DNA of 64,000 bases, taken from contig NZ_JACYFC010000003.1 in the NCBI RefSeq assembly GCF_014803385.1, positions 522,647 to 586,646 of the forward strand, written 5' to 3'. Under the pieces are notes generated by a model. The model saw nothing but the letters and a program-made list of their open reading frames with translations. It was not told where the DNA came from and ran no database searches. Positions 1 to 9,352 of the stretch are shown in pieces (position 1 is the first letter of the stretch; the number at the start of each line of letters is the position of its first letter). The position numbers were made by a program, and so were the translations under genes. This stretch comes from Marinomonas colpomeniae (lineage in GTDB: Bacteria; Pseudomonadota; Gammaproteobacteria; Pseudomonadales; Marinomonadaceae).

Positions 1-845
1 TGAATGGCTTTGAAGTATGTAAGAGGTTAAAGGCAAACCCTATAACTGAAGACATCCCCGTGGTTTTCTTAACGGCTGTTACAGAAGCAAAGCATGAGCA
101 AGAAGGGTTTAATGTTGGTTGTGTTGATTTTATAACTAAGCCAATTACGCCATTAACAACTCTCGCTAGAGTGTCAACGCATTTGAAATTGGCTGAAAAT
201 AACCAACGAAATAAACTGATTATCGAACGTAGAACAAAAGAGCTAGATGAAGCGCTGCAATCTACTATTGGTATGCTTGGGGAAGTGGGTCAATTTAATG
301 ACTCAGATACAGGTGTTCATATGTGGCGAATGGCGGATTACAGTGCTGCTTTAGCAAGAGCAATTGGCTGGGATGATAAGCAAGTGAAGTTACTTAAGCT
401 TGCTGCGCCAATGCACGACACTGGCAAAGTTGGGATTCCGCATTCTATTTTAAAATCTCCTAATAAGTTAACAGATGCCGAATGGGAAGTAATGCGCCAG
501 CATCCAGCCATAGGGCATCAAATACTTGAAAAGGGTGGTTCTCCTTTATTTCAATTGGCAGCTGAAATCGCACTTGCGCATCATGAGAAATGGGATGGTT
601 CTGGTTACCCGTCAGGCTTGTCTGGTAAAGAAATTCCAGAATCAGCTCGAATTGTAGCGCTTGCTGATGTTTTTGATGCTCTTACAATGGAGCGAGCTTA
701 CAAGAAAAGCTGGACGATAAAAGAGGCGTTTGGGCATATAAAGCAGGATGCCAATAAACATTTTGATCCTGACTTAGTAGACAGCTTCTTATCGATTGAA
801 GATGAAGTACGAGATATCAAAGCAAAATGGAGTGCGGCTATTTAA
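1..845 (+). CDS. HD-GYP domain response regulator (5' partial)
   Basis: Open at the left edge: the frame is read from base 3 and gives the end of a CheY-like receiver domain ([10 protein letters not shown], then VVFLTA with its conserved Thr, and the Lys of DFITKPI). A short coiled linker follows, then an HD-GYP domain with the HD pair in HDTGKVGIP and the GYP motif in [11 protein letters not shown]. Family members are cyclic-di-GMP phosphodiesterases controlled by phosphorylation of the receiver. The phosphoacceptor Asp lies upstream of the window. The stop overlaps the stop of the convergent ychJ gene by 8 bp. Partner kinase not visible. Confidence 0.93.
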   Translation, partial: NGFEVCKRLKANPITEDIPVVFLTAVTEAKHEQEGFNVGCVDFITKPITPLTTLARVSTHLKLAENNQRNKLIIERRTKELDEALQSTIGMLGEVGQFNDSDTGVHMWRMADYSAALARAIGWDDKQVKLLKLAAPMHDTGKVGIPHSILKSPNKLTDAEWEVMRQHPAIGHQILEKGGSPLFQLAAEIALAHHEKWDGSGYPSGLSGKEIPESARIVALADVFDALTMERAYKKSWTIKEAFGHIKQDANKHFDPDLVDSFLSIEDEVRDIKAKWSAAI

Positions 846-1347
846 CCGCACAGCATTTTTTGTATTTTTTACCTGATCCGCACAAGCATGGATCATTTCG
901 ACCAATTTTCATTGCATCGGAATTAACAAGTGGTGTGTTTTTTTCTACTTCGTGTTCGCCTGAAATATAGAACCATTCTTTTTTTACTTTCTTGAAAACA
1001 GAGCGCTCACTTAAACGTCCTATGTGTTTCCCTTCTTTGAAATGTGCGGAAAAAGAAACCATGCCTTTTTTGTCTTTTTCTAGACCTTCTTCGGTTTCAT
1101 TTATTTCTAGTTTGATCCATTGTGTGTGCGCATTGCTGGCTTCTATATCAGCCGCAGCTTGTTTAGGGTCTTCTTTTAGTTTTTGCGTAATGGCAATGTA
1201 GTTAAAATCACCAATCGCAAAAGCGGTATAACGAGAACGCATTAATATTTCTGCTGTTGGTGCAGTACCTGGATTGTTGTGATACATACCACAACACATC
1301 TCATAAGGGCTTCCCGTTCCACATGGGCAGTTTACTGGGGTTGGCAT
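838..1347 (-). CDS. ychJ: YchJ-like SEC-C motif protein (UPF0225)
   Basis: 169 aa. The N-terminus has a cysteine cluster, [13 protein letters not shown], and the C-terminus has a second SEC-C zinc motif, [18 protein letters not shown]. Between them lies the NTF2-like YchJ core ([19 protein letters not shown]). SEC-C motifs bind zinc and occur at the tail of SecA, but the cellular role of YchJ is not established. Length and the two terminal Cys clusters match the family. It converges with the HD-GYP gene, the two stops overlapping. Confidence 0.9.
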   Translation of the reverse strand: MPTPVNCPCGTGSPYEMCCGMYHNNPGTAPTAEILMRSRYTAFAIGDFNYIAITQKLKEDPKQAAADIEASNAHTQWIKLEINETEEGLEKDKKGMVSFSAHFKEGKHIGRLSERSVFKKVKKEWFYISGEHEVEKNTPLVNSDAMKIGRNDPCLCGSGKKYKKCCAVK

Positions 1348-1440
1348 GGATCAACTCCTCTCATCACCAAATACACTTTAACAAATCGACTTCAAGGTGC
1401 GTATAATACCTTTTTATTCAACGGCTAACAGGAATTATTT

Positions 1441-2895
1441 GTGACCTCATCGGGCCCAACTTCGTTTTTTTGGTTTGATTTTGAAACAACTGGAGTAGAT
1501 CCAGCAAAAGATCGTCCTATGCAATTTGCAGGAATTAGAACAGATCTTAATTTTAATCCTATTGGCGAACCTGTTATGTTCTATTGTCGGTTGGCTGAAG
1601 ACGTTCTTCCCCAACCAGACGCATGTTTGCTAACGGGTATTAGCCCGCAAGATGCGAATCGCGAAGGTTTGTGCGAAGCGGAATTTATGCAAACGGTAGA
1701 AGCTGAACTCTCTTTACCGGGTACTTGTGCTCTAGGTTACAACTCTATTCGTTTTGATGATGAAGTGGTACGTCATGGTTTTTATCGTAACTTTATTGAC
1801 CCTTATGCCCGAGAGTGGCAGAACAACTGTTCACGCTGGGACATTATTGATCTAGTTCGTATGACTTATGCTATGCGCCCAGAAGGTATTGTTTGGCCTA
1901 AAAACGAAGACGGTCAAGTCTCAATGAAACTTGAGGCCTTAACAAAAGCGAATGATATTGCCCATGAGCAAGCCCATGATGCGCTTTCTGATGTATACGG
2001 CACCATTGAAATTGCTAAATTGATTCATGAAAAGCAGCCTAAGTTATTTAATTATTATCTTAAAATGCGTCAAAAGCATGAACTTCAACAATTCATCGAT
2101 CCTGTCCGTTTAAAGCCTTTCTTACATATTTCTGGAATGTTTGGCCAAGCAAAACATTACGCAGCTTTTGTTGTACCTATTGTGCCTCACCCTACCAATA
2201 AAAATGGTGTGATAGTGTTCGATCTAATGGCAGATGCTCAGCCATTAATTGACTTGAGCGTAGAAGAAATTCGTCATCGGGTCTTTACTCGTCAAGACGA
2301 GCTGGGTGATGTAGAGCGATTGCCATTAAAGGTGATTCATTACAACAAATCACCTGCAATTGCTCCTGCCACTTTTCTTAAAGACGCAGAAGTCGCTAAA
2401 CGCCTTGAGTTAGATGGCGACGTTTGTCGTCATAATCTTGCCATTATAAAAAGTTATACTGGTTTGGCTGCGAAACTGAGTGATGTTTTTATACAAGAAG
2501 ATCGCCCAATATTAAAAGACCCTGATTTAATGCTATACGCGGGTGGTTTCTTCTCACGTGAGGACAAATCCAGAATGGAGACAATTCGAACTACGCCTGA
2601 AAATGCATTATCTGAATTGGCAATGTCATTTGATGATCGTCGTTTACCTGAAATGTTGATGCGTTATATTGGTCGAAATTATCCTGACCAGTTAAACGAA
2701 CAGCAGAGAATGGAATGGGAAGAATATCGTCAAGTACGACTAATTGAAAAAGACGGAGGAGGTTCTATTAATATGGATCAATATTTTGAACGATTAAATC
2801 AACTCGCTCAAACGCCTGATTTTCCACCTGCTAAGCAAGTTATGCTACAAGATTTAGCAGATTATGCTCAAAGCATTTACCCGATAGCATTATAA
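1441..2895 (+). CDS. sbcB: Exodeoxyribonuclease I
   Basis: 484 aa, the usual length for ExoI, the 3'-5' single-strand DNA exonuclease used in recombination and mismatch repair. The DEDDh active site is visible: FDFETTG (Asp13, Glu15), GYNSIRFDDE, and HEQAHDALSDV near residue 180. SH3-like and C-terminal helical domains follow (FLHISGMFG, then the typical C-terminal GRNYPDQL). GTG start, with AGGAAT at a suitable distance upstream. The next gene starts 9 bp after the stop, so they are probably co-transcribed. Confidence 0.95.
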   Translation: MTSSGPTSFFWFDFETTGVDPAKDRPMQFAGIRTDLNFNPIGEPVMFYCRLAEDVLPQPDACLLTGISPQDANREGLCEAEFMQTVEAELSLPGTCALGYNSIRFDDEVVRHGFYRNFIDPYAREWQNNCSRWDIIDLVRMTYAMRPEGIVWPKNEDGQVSMKLEALTKANDIAHEQAHDALSDVYGTIEIAKLIHEKQPKLFNYYLKMRQKHELQQFIDPVRLKPFLHISGMFGQAKHYAAFVVPIVPHPTNKNGVIVFDLMADAQPLIDLSVEEIRHRVFTRQDELGDVERLPLKVIHYNKSPAIAPATFLKDAEVAKRLELDGDVCRHNLAIIKSYTGLAAKLSDVFIQEDRPILKDPDLMLYAGGFFSREDKSRMETIRTTPENALSELAMSFDDRRLPEMLMRYIGRNYPDQLNEQQRMEWEEYRQVRLIEKDGGGSINMDQYFERLNQLAQTPDFPPAKQVMLQDLADYAQSIYPIAL

Positions 2896-2904
2896 GGAAT
2901 TGAT

Positions 2905-3939
2905 ATGAGTGAACAGCATAAAGGCGTCCATTGGCTGGTTGGTTTTGCTGCTTTTATAATTATTATTGCAGGGTTAAAAGCCGCATCTCAAATTGTGGTG
3001 CCTTTAATGTTGTCCATATTTATTGCCATTATTTGTGCACCTGCTATGTCTACTTTACGCCGACGTAAAGTACCGACTTGGTTGTCTATTATTTTAGTCG
3101 TCTTGTTGATATTGATTGGGGTTGGCTCTCTCGCTGTGTTGGTTGGCGCTTCTTTGGACAGCTTCTCTAGTCAGCTTCCAAATTATAAACTACGATTTGC
3201 CGAAGAAATGTCTAACCTGATTGCGACACTTAATGGATTTGGTTTACAAATTTCTTATGACCAAGTGAAAGGTTATGTGGACCCGTCAGCTCTAATGCAG
3301 ATGGTAGCGAATGCGTTGAGAGGAATAGGGAGTGCATTGACCAATCTTATTTTAGTGGTGATGATTGTCATCTTTATTTTATTTGAAGCCGTCGAATTAC
3401 CTAAAAAACTGTCTTTAGCACTCACCGATGCGTCCCAGTCAATGGGCCACTTTAACTCCTTTATCAAATCCGTTAACCGCTACTTAGTCATTAAAACACT
3501 GGTAAGTATATTAACAGGTGTATTAATCACGGTTTGGTTGTGGATATTGGGTGTTGATTTCCCTATCTTATGGGGCGTAAGTGCCTTCTTGTTGAATTTC
3601 GTACCAAACATTGGATCAATTATTGCTGCGGTTCCGGCTGTATTGTTAGCTTTTGTTCAACTTGGTAGTTTGTCGGCCGGATTGACTGCCGCAGGTTTTG
3701 TTTTTGTGAATTTAGTCGTGGGTAACGTGATTGAACCCCGTTACATGGGGCGGGGGTTAGGGTTATCTACTCTGGTCGTTTTCCTTTCTTTATTGTTATG
3801 GGGCTGGGTATTTGGCCCTGTTGGTATGCTGCTTTCTATTCCTCTTACTATTATTGTAAAGCTAGCGCTTGAGGCAAATCCAAAAACTCAGTGGTTGGCG
3901 ATTATGATTGATTCTGAAACGGACGTTTCTAAGCGTTAA
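2905..3939 (+). CDS. AI-2E family (PerM/TqsA-like) transporter
   Basis: 344 aa polytopic inner-membrane protein with about eight hydrophobic segments in the typical AI-2E order: two N-terminal helices, a central amphipathic domain, then a C-terminal helix block with LNFVPNIGSIIAA, NLVVGNVIEPRYMG and GLSTLVVFLSLLLWGW. Members export small molecules or ions (AI-2, Na+/H+); the substrate cannot be told from sequence. AAGGAATTGAT precedes the ATG, 9 bp after sbcB, and a strong terminator follows. Confidence 0.88.
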   Translation: MSEQHKGVHWLVGFAAFIIIIAGLKAASQIVVPLMLSIFIAIICAPAMSTLRRRKVPTWLSIILVVLLILIGVGSLAVLVGASLDSFSSQLPNYKLRFAEEMSNLIATLNGFGLQISYDQVKGYVDPSALMQMVANALRGIGSALTNLILVVMIVIFILFEAVELPKKLSLALTDASQSMGHFNSFIKSVNRYLVIKTLVSILTGVLITVWLWILGVDFPILWGVSAFLLNFVPNIGSIIAAVPAVLLAFVQLGSLSAGLTAAGFVFVNLVVGNVIEPRYMGRGLGLSTLVVFLSLLLWGWVFGPVGMLLSIPLTIIVKLALEANPKTQWLAIMIDSETDVSKR

Positions 3940-3957
3940 TCTAATTGAGAATGCACA

Positions 3958-3996
3958 AGCCAGCACGATCTTATTCTCGATCTTGCTGGCTTTTTT
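3958..3996 (+). terminator. Rho-independent terminator after the AI-2E permease gene
   Basis: AGCCAGCACGATC pairs with GATCTTGCTGGCT (one mismatch) around a short loop, followed by a run of six T. It ends the sbcB-permease unit. Confidence 0.9.
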
Positions 3997-4114
3997 GTCT
4001 TTATTCGCATATACTTCGCCATCGGATTTTCGTCCGACGGATTCTAGGGAATTTTATTAAGGCATGTAAATGATTACAGGCCTTATACTCATTTAAAAAA
4101 AGGTACTAATTTAC

Positions 4115-5986
4115 ATGTCTGATGCTGAAACTCAGCCTACATTTGCTTCGTTGGGCTTAATTGCCCCTGTTCTTAAGGCAGTTGCCGACTTAGGTTATGA
4201 ACAACCATCTGCTATCCAAGCGCAAAGTATTCCATATTTATTAGAAGGTCGTGACCTTCTAGGGCAAGCGCAAACGGGTACTGGTAAGACAGGAGCGTTC
4301 GCGCTTCCTTTGTTATCTCGAATTGATATCGCAGATAAAACGACACAACTACTTGTGCTAGCTCCAACTCGTGAACTTGCTATTCAGGTCGCTGAAGCAT
4401 TTCAAACGTATGCTCGCCACCTTCCAGATTTTCATGTTCTGCCAATTTACGGCGGCATGTCATACGACACTCAACTTCGTCAGCTTAAGCGTGGCGTTCA
4501 AGTTGTTGTTGGTACACCTGGTCGCGTTATGGACCACATTCGTCGTAAAACATTAAAGCTAGATGGCCTTAAAGCCCTAGTTCTTGATGAAGCGGATGAA
4601 ATGTTGCGCATGGGATTCATCGACGATGTCGAGTGGGTTCTGGAGCAAACACCACCAACACGTCAAATCGCTTTGTTTTCTGCGACTATGCCTAATGTGA
4701 TTCGTCAGGTGGCTAACCGCCATTTAACAAATCCAAAAGAAATTAAAATCGTTACGAAAACATCAACAGCAACGACAATTACTCAAAAATACTGGCCAGT
4801 AAGTGGTTTGCATAAGCTTGACGCTTTGACTCGTATTCTTGAAATGAACGAACACGATGGCATGATCATCTTTGTTCGTACAAAAGCTGCAACGGTAGAG
4901 CTAGCTGAAAAGTTATGTGCCCGTGGCCATGCTTGTGAAGCGTTGAATGGTGATATTAGCCAGAATTTACGTGAACGTACGGTTGATCGTATCAAGAAAG
5001 GTCAAATTGATATCCTTGTTGCAACAGACGTTGTTGCACGTGGTTTGGACGTTGAGCGTGTTAGTCACGTTGTAAACTACGATATTCCATACGATACAGA
5101 GTCTTATGTTCATCGTATTGGTCGTACTGGTCGTGCAGGCCGTTCAGGTACAGCAATTTTGTTTGTTGCTCCACGTGAACGTCGCATGTTGCAAGCTATT
5201 GAGCGTGCAACTCGTCAGCCAATTGAGGCTATGACACTTCCAACTGCTTCAGATATTAACGAACATCGCGTTAATCGCTTTAAGCAAAAAATCACTGATG
5301 TGATGGACAACGAAAACCTTGATTTCTTCCTAGAGCTTGCACAGAGCTACCAGAAAGATAATGAAGTTGATCCAATTAAAATGGCGGCTGCTTTAGCTCA
5401 TATGGCTCAAGGTAAGAACCCATTGTTGTTGTCTGAAATGGAAGTTCGTCACGAACGTAAAGAGCGCAGTGATCGTAACGACCGTAACCCACGAGATCGT
5501 GGTGACCGAGGCGATCGTGGTGAGCGTGGCGCACCGCGTGAACGTAAAGTTCGCCCAGTAACTGCTGATGCTATGCCGTTGAAAGACGATCCAAGTACAG
5601 CAATGACTCGTTATGTTGTTCAAGTTGGCTACAGTGCTGGTGTTAAACCAGGTAACATCGTTGGTGCAATTGCGAATGAAGCGGAAATTGAAAGCCGTTA
5701 TATTGGCCATATCGAAATTTATGAAGATTTTGCAACGGTTGATTTACCGACCAACCTAGAATCAGGTGTATTGGGTAAATTAAGCAAAACTCGTATTTGT
5801 GGGCAGCGTACTGATATCGCTAAACTAGAAAATGCAGACGAATTGAATAAACGTGCAGCAGCACCTTCAACTCGTAAGCGCCCTTCTGGTGGCGGTGATC
5901 GTCGTCCATCAAATGGTGGCGAGCGCAGACGTCCTTCGGGCGAACGTTCAGAGCGTCGCCCAAGAGCGCCACGTAAAGACAGTTAA
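4115..5986 (+). CDS. deaD: ATP-dependent DEAD-box RNA helicase DeaD/CsdA
   Basis: 623 aa. All helicase motifs are present in order: Q motif (GYEQPSAIQ), motif I AQTGTGKT, Ia PTRELA, Ib TPGRV, II DEAD, III SAT, V ATDVVARGLD and VI HRIGRTGRAGR. A basic RG/RD-rich stretch follows (residues about 450-480), then a DbpA-type RNA-binding domain (about 495-565, with GNIVGAIANEAEI) and an Arg/Ser/Gly-rich tail. This layout is that of DeaD, a cold-shock helicase acting in ribosome assembly and mRNA decay. The leader upstream contains short inverted repeats (CGGA-TTTTCG-TCCG near 4023), which could be a structured cold-responsive 5' UTR; that is inference. Confidence 0.95.
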   Translation: MSDAETQPTFASLGLIAPVLKAVADLGYEQPSAIQAQSIPYLLEGRDLLGQAQTGTGKTGAFALPLLSRIDIADKTTQLLVLAPTRELAIQVAEAFQTYARHLPDFHVLPIYGGMSYDTQLRQLKRGVQVVVGTPGRVMDHIRRKTLKLDGLKALVLDEADEMLRMGFIDDVEWVLEQTPPTRQIALFSATMPNVIRQVANRHLTNPKEIKIVTKTSTATTITQKYWPVSGLHKLDALTRILEMNEHDGMIIFVRTKAATVELAEKLCARGHACEALNGDISQNLRERTVDRIKKGQIDILVATDVVARGLDVERVSHVVNYDIPYDTESYVHRIGRTGRAGRSGTAILFVAPRERRMLQAIERATRQPIEAMTLPTASDINEHRVNRFKQKITDVMDNENLDFFLELAQSYQKDNEVDPIKMAAALAHMAQGKNPLLLSEMEVRHERKERSDRNDRNPRDRGDRGDRGERGAPRERKVRPVTADAMPLKDDPSTAMTRYVVQVGYSAGVKPGNIVGAIANEAEIESRYIGHIEIYEDFATVDLPTNLESGVLGKLSKTRICGQRTDIAKLENADELNKRAAAPSTRKRPSGGGDRRPSNGGERRRPSGERSERRPRAPRKDS

Positions 5987-6010
5987 TCTGCTTTGCTAGT
6001 TGCGAATCTT

Positions 6011-6047
6011 AAAAAACCGAATCCTGTTTAAGGGTTCGGTTTTTTTA
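6011..6047 (+). terminator. Rho-independent terminator after deaD
   Basis: AAAAAACCGAATCCT pairs with AGGGTTCGGTTTTTT around GTTTA-type loop bases; a run of T follows. Confidence 0.9.
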
Positions 6048-6167
6048 TGTCTATTCGTCTGCCTATGATTCAAGACAAGAGTGTTCGGCTCTGCTACTTA
6101 AGATAAGATTCTGTTAATATGCTTTGCTTTGCTCTTTCCATCCTGAATTTAAAAATCAAAAAGGCCA

Positions 6168-7202
6168 ATGATGAACGAAATTACTATAATTAAGCCAGAT
6201 GATTGGCATCTACATTTTCGTGATCAAGACATGTTGCTTGAAACGGTTTCTGCAACAGCGCGATGCTTTGCCCGTGCGGTTGTTATGCCTAATTTGGTGC
6301 CGCCAGTTACAACAGCTGCGTTAGCCTTAAGCTACAAAGAGCGTATATTAGCGGCACGTCCAGAGGGCAGCTCTTTTACGCCTATCATGACGATTTACCT
6401 AACGGATAAAACCAGCGTACAAGATATTAAAGACGCGAAAGCCGCAGGTGTATTGGCCGCTAAAATGTACCCTGCTGGAGCAACGACAAATTCAGATTCA
6501 GGTGTAAATTCACTTGAATCACTTTACCCAGTATTTGAAGCCTTAGCTGACAACGACATGTTGTTGCTAATTCATGGTGAAGTGACGCAAAAACACATTG
6601 ATATCTTTGATCGCGAGAAAGAATTTATTGATCAGCATATGGTGAAAATTGTCGACCGAGTACCAAATCTTAAAATCGTGTTTGAACATATCACAACAAA
6701 AGACGCTGCAGACTTTGTCTTGTCTGCCCGTGATGGTGTTGCAGCAACAATTACGCCACAGCATTTATTATTAAACCGTAACGACATGTTGGACGGCGGT
6801 ATGCGCCCCCACAACTATTGCTTACCTGTATTAAAGCGAAGCACGCATCAAGCAGCCTTACGCGCCGTCGTAAAATCTGGTTCGCCAAAGTTCTTTCTAG
6901 GAACAGACTCAGCGCCACACACTAAGGATCGCAAAGAGTCAGATTGCGGGTGTGCTGGCTGTTACAGTGCATGGTCGGCATTAGAGCTGTACACGCAAGT
7001 ATTTGATGAACTAGATGCGTTAGATAAGCTAGAAGGCTTCACGAGTTTTCATGGGGCAGACTTTTACGGATTGCCGCGTAATACAGAAAGCGTCACCTTG
7101 ATACGTAAATCTTGGGAAGTGCCAGGAAATATTACTTTACCGAATGGTGAGCTTATCGTGCCGTTTTTTGCAGGTAAAGAAGTCGCTTGGAAATTAAAAT
7201 AA
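6168..7202 (+). CDS. pyrC: Dihydroorotase (class II)
   Basis: 344 aa, the length of E. coli-type PyrC. It catalyses the reversible cyclisation of carbamoyl-aspartate to dihydroorotate in pyrimidine synthesis, with a binuclear zinc site. Visible metal ligands: HLHFRD near residue 14-19, the carbamylated Lys in AAKMYPAGATTNS (about 102), FEHITT and GTDSAPH. Two adjacent ATGs occur; AAGG lies about 7-10 nt upstream. Single gene with its own terminator. Confidence 0.96.
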   Translation: MMNEITIIKPDDWHLHFRDQDMLLETVSATARCFARAVVMPNLVPPVTTAALALSYKERILAARPEGSSFTPIMTIYLTDKTSVQDIKDAKAAGVLAAKMYPAGATTNSDSGVNSLESLYPVFEALADNDMLLLIHGEVTQKHIDIFDREKEFIDQHMVKIVDRVPNLKIVFEHITTKDAADFVLSARDGVAATITPQHLLLNRNDMLDGGMRPHNYCLPVLKRSTHQAALRAVVKSGSPKFFLGTDSAPHTKDRKESDCGCAGCYSAWSALELYTQVFDELDALDKLEGFTSFHGADFYGLPRNTESVTLIRKSWEVPGNITLPNGELIVPFFAGKEVAWKLK

Positions 7203-7271
7203 GCGTCTACTTAAAATACTAACAGCATGAATTCTGACGTTTTAAAAGATGTGTTGTTAGTAGAGGCGTAA

Positions 7272-7313
7272 ATATAAAAAGCCGAATTCAGCAATGGGTT
7301 CGGTTTTTTTGTA
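7272..7313 (+). terminator. Rho-independent terminator after pyrC
   Basis: AAAAAGCCGAATTC pairs, with G-T wobbles, to GGGTTCGGTTTTTTT. The arms resemble those of the terminator after deaD. Confidence 0.8.
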
Positions 7314-7385
7314 GCAAAATAAGTAATAGGAAAAGTAAGGTAAGAAAAAATAAACTAGAAATAAAAAGGAGGGCAGTAATTTAAA

Positions 7386-7470
7386 TGGTGCGGATGGAGA
7401 GACTCGAACTCTCACGCCGTGAAGCACTGGAACCTAAATCCAGCGTGTCTACCAATTCCACCACATCCGC
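7386..7470 (-). tRNA. leuW: tRNA-Leu (anticodon UAG)
   Basis: 85 nt on the minus strand including an encoded CCA. Acceptor GCGGATG pairs with CATCCGC; the D loop has TTGGTAGACA; the anticodon arm is CTGGA-TTTAGGT-TCCAG (anticodon TAG); a long variable arm of class II type follows, then GAGAGTTCGAGTCTCTC. It reads CUN leucine codons. It is transcribed from its own promoter and stands alone between pyrC and the DUF599 gene. Confidence 0.97.
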
Positions 7471-7491
7471 ATGTCGTGTTGACGAGGCCGA

Positions 7492-7519
7492 ATATTACCG
7501 ATATTTACAGTCTATGCAA
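7492..7519 (-). promoter_or_regulatory. Sigma70 promoter for tRNA-Leu
   Basis: On the minus strand TTGCAT (-35, 7514-7519), a 16-bp spacer, then TAATAT (-10, 7492-7497), followed by a GC-rich discriminator (TCGGCC) typical of stringently controlled stable-RNA promoters. About 20 bp before the mature tRNA. Confidence 0.65.
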
Positions 7520-7664
7520 GACTTTTCTTCTGCACCTTTGGATTTAGTTTATTCCTAATGAATAGCAAATAGATTGCTAATTTTATAAGAGTAATCAGGG
7601 ACATATAAAATGAAAAGTGGTCTAATAATATCTTCAAAAACGGTTATCTAAGCAGAGTAGAATT

Positions 7665-8396
7665 ATGGAAAGCCATTCGATCTCTTTAATGTTTAACACC
7701 CTTGACCTAGCCACGCTGTTTGTTTTTTTTGCGTCTTGGTGGGGTTACTCTTTATTCGCGCAATATAACTCTAAGCGTCGAGCATGTTTAGTCAGCGTGC
7801 TTCATCAATTTAGGTTGGCGTGGATGTCTCGGTTGTTACGACGAGATAATCGAATTGCCGATGCTTCAGTGATGGCGAATTTAGAACGAAGCAGCTTATT
7901 TTTTGCATCCAGCAGTTTATTGATAATCGCTGGCTTGTTTACCGCATTTAACTACTCAGAAAAAGCTTTGGGTATTTTGTCTGATTTTTACTTCCTAGCA
8001 CCAATGAGTCCACAAGAGTGGGAGCTTAAAATTATCGTGTTGGTGGTTATTTTTGCCTATGCTTTTTTCACTTTTACCTGGTCTGTTCGACAATATAATT
8101 TTTGCTCCGTATTAGTAGGAAGCGCACCTTTAGCGACAGAACGAGGCATAGAAGACAGCGAGCGAGAATTGTACGCCAATCATATGGCGCAAATTTGTAG
8201 CTTAGCAGCGAACCAATTTAACTATGGATTAAGGTCATATTATTTCGGCATGGCATTCTGCGGTTGGTTTCTTGGACCTTACTTTTGTATGGCAGCAAGT
8301 ATCATGGTAGTTGCCGTACTTTACCGTCGTGAATTCCGTTCTAAAACATTTAAAACATTGAGCCGTGGACTCGTGATGAAATCCCATGCTTCCTAA
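7665..8396 (+). CDS. DUF599 family membrane protein
   Basis: 243 aa with about four hydrophobic segments: LATLFVFFASWWGYSLF near residue 15-32, SSLLIIAGLFTAF near 85, IIVLVVIFAYAFFTFTW near 123 and FCGWFLGPYFCMAASIMVV near 205. The pattern and a soluble helix with HMAQICSLAANQFNYGLRSYYF match DUF599, which has no assigned function. The stop overlaps the start of the following methyltransferase by 11 bp, indicating translational coupling. Confidence 0.8.
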   Translation: MESHSISLMFNTLDLATLFVFFASWWGYSLFAQYNSKRRACLVSVLHQFRLAWMSRLLRRDNRIADASVMANLERSSLFFASSSLLIIAGLFTAFNYSEKALGILSDFYFLAPMSPQEWELKIIVLVVIFAYAFFTFTWSVRQYNFCSVLVGSAPLATERGIEDSERELYANHMAQICSLAANQFNYGLRSYYFGMAFCGWFLGPYFCMAASIMVVAVLYRREFRSKTFKTLSRGLVMKSHAS

Positions 8397-9099
8397 TTTC
8401 CCTAAACCATTACCAGAAGATGATAGGCCGGTTAATCGTACCGTTAAGGTAGATGATCGGCTTTATCAGTACCTAGTCGATGTTTCCGTTCGAGAAACTG
8501 ATCTATTAAAAGAATTAAGACGCGAAACCGCGCAATACCACATGGCGAGAATGCAACTCTCTCCAGAAGTAGGGCAGTTTTTATCGTTATTAATAAAGTT
8601 ACAAGCCCCAAAGAAGATTCTTGAAATTGGTGTGTTTACGGGCTACAGCACCTTATCGATGGCCATGGCAATGTCAAATAATGCCAGCTTGGTTGCGATT
8701 GAAAAAAAGCAAATGTGGTTAGACATCGCGACACGTTATTTAGAACAAGCTGGAGTCAAAGACAGAGTCGAAACCTATTGTGATAAAGCTTTGCCTGTCA
8801 TGCAGACATTATTAGCATCCATTAATAACCATGAATCAGACCCTTTTGATTTCATTTTTATTGATGCAGATAAGAAAAATCTACTGGAATACTATCACTT
8901 GAGTAAGTCGTTGCTTAGATCTGGCGGTTGTATGGTGATCGACAACACACTTTGGTGGGGTAACGTGGCTGATGAAGCATTTACGGACAAAGACACCTGT
9001 ATCGTCCGTGAGTTGAATAGTACAGTACATCAAGACAACAACGTGGAGTTATCACTGCTTCCTATTGGTGACGGATTAACCCTGATTAGAAAAAAATAA
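8386..9099 (+). CDS. Class I SAM-dependent O-methyltransferase (caffeoyl-CoA/SafC-like)
   Basis: 237 aa. The methyltransferase_3 fold is plain: motif I ILEIGVFTGYSTLSMA near residue 83, an acidic residue after strand 2 (VAIEKK), FDFIFIDADKKN and CMVIDNTLWWG. These enzymes methylate hydroxyl groups of small aromatic molecules, usually with a divalent metal; the substrate is unknown. It starts inside the DUF599 gene, so the two are coupled. Confidence 0.88.
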   Translation: MLPNFPKPLPEDDRPVNRTVKVDDRLYQYLVDVSVRETDLLKELRRETAQYHMARMQLSPEVGQFLSLLIKLQAPKKILEIGVFTGYSTLSMAMAMSNNASLVAIEKKQMWLDIATRYLEQAGVKDRVETYCDKALPVMQTLLASINNHESDPFDFIFIDADKKNLLEYYHLSKSLLRSGGCMVIDNTLWWGNVADEAFTDKDTCIVRELNSTVHQDNNVELSLLPIGDGLTLIRKK

Positions 9100-9245
9100 A
9101 TTCCCCCTTCCTTTGTTTATTCGATCGCTCGTCCAATAATGTTGATATTTCTCAGCGAAATAATTGCTTACTTCTAGGCTCTTTCTCGCTTTATTTTTGT
9201 CGATTCCAAGCTTTGTTTTAAAAAACCACAAAAATATTGTGTCTT

Positions 9246-9279
9246 AGCCTCTTGAAATTACGCCAAGAGGCTTTATTTA
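9246..9279 (+). promoter_or_regulatory. Heat-shock-type promoter with a 9-N9-9 inverted repeat upstream of htpG
   Basis: CTTGAAA at 9251 followed 13 bp later by CTTTATTTA resembles a sigma32 promoter (CTTGAAA, CCCCATNT). Overlapping it, AGCCTCTTG (9246-9254) and CAAGAGGCT (9264-9272) form a perfect 9-bp inverted repeat with a 9-nt spacer. The repeat could equally be a weak terminator for the upstream methyltransferase gene. Confidence 0.5.
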
Positions 9280-9352
9280 CAGTGCACTAGTCAAAAGAAA
9301 TACACCTTTGAATTTTGTTCAAAGGTTCATTCAAATAGGAGCACGCTACAAC

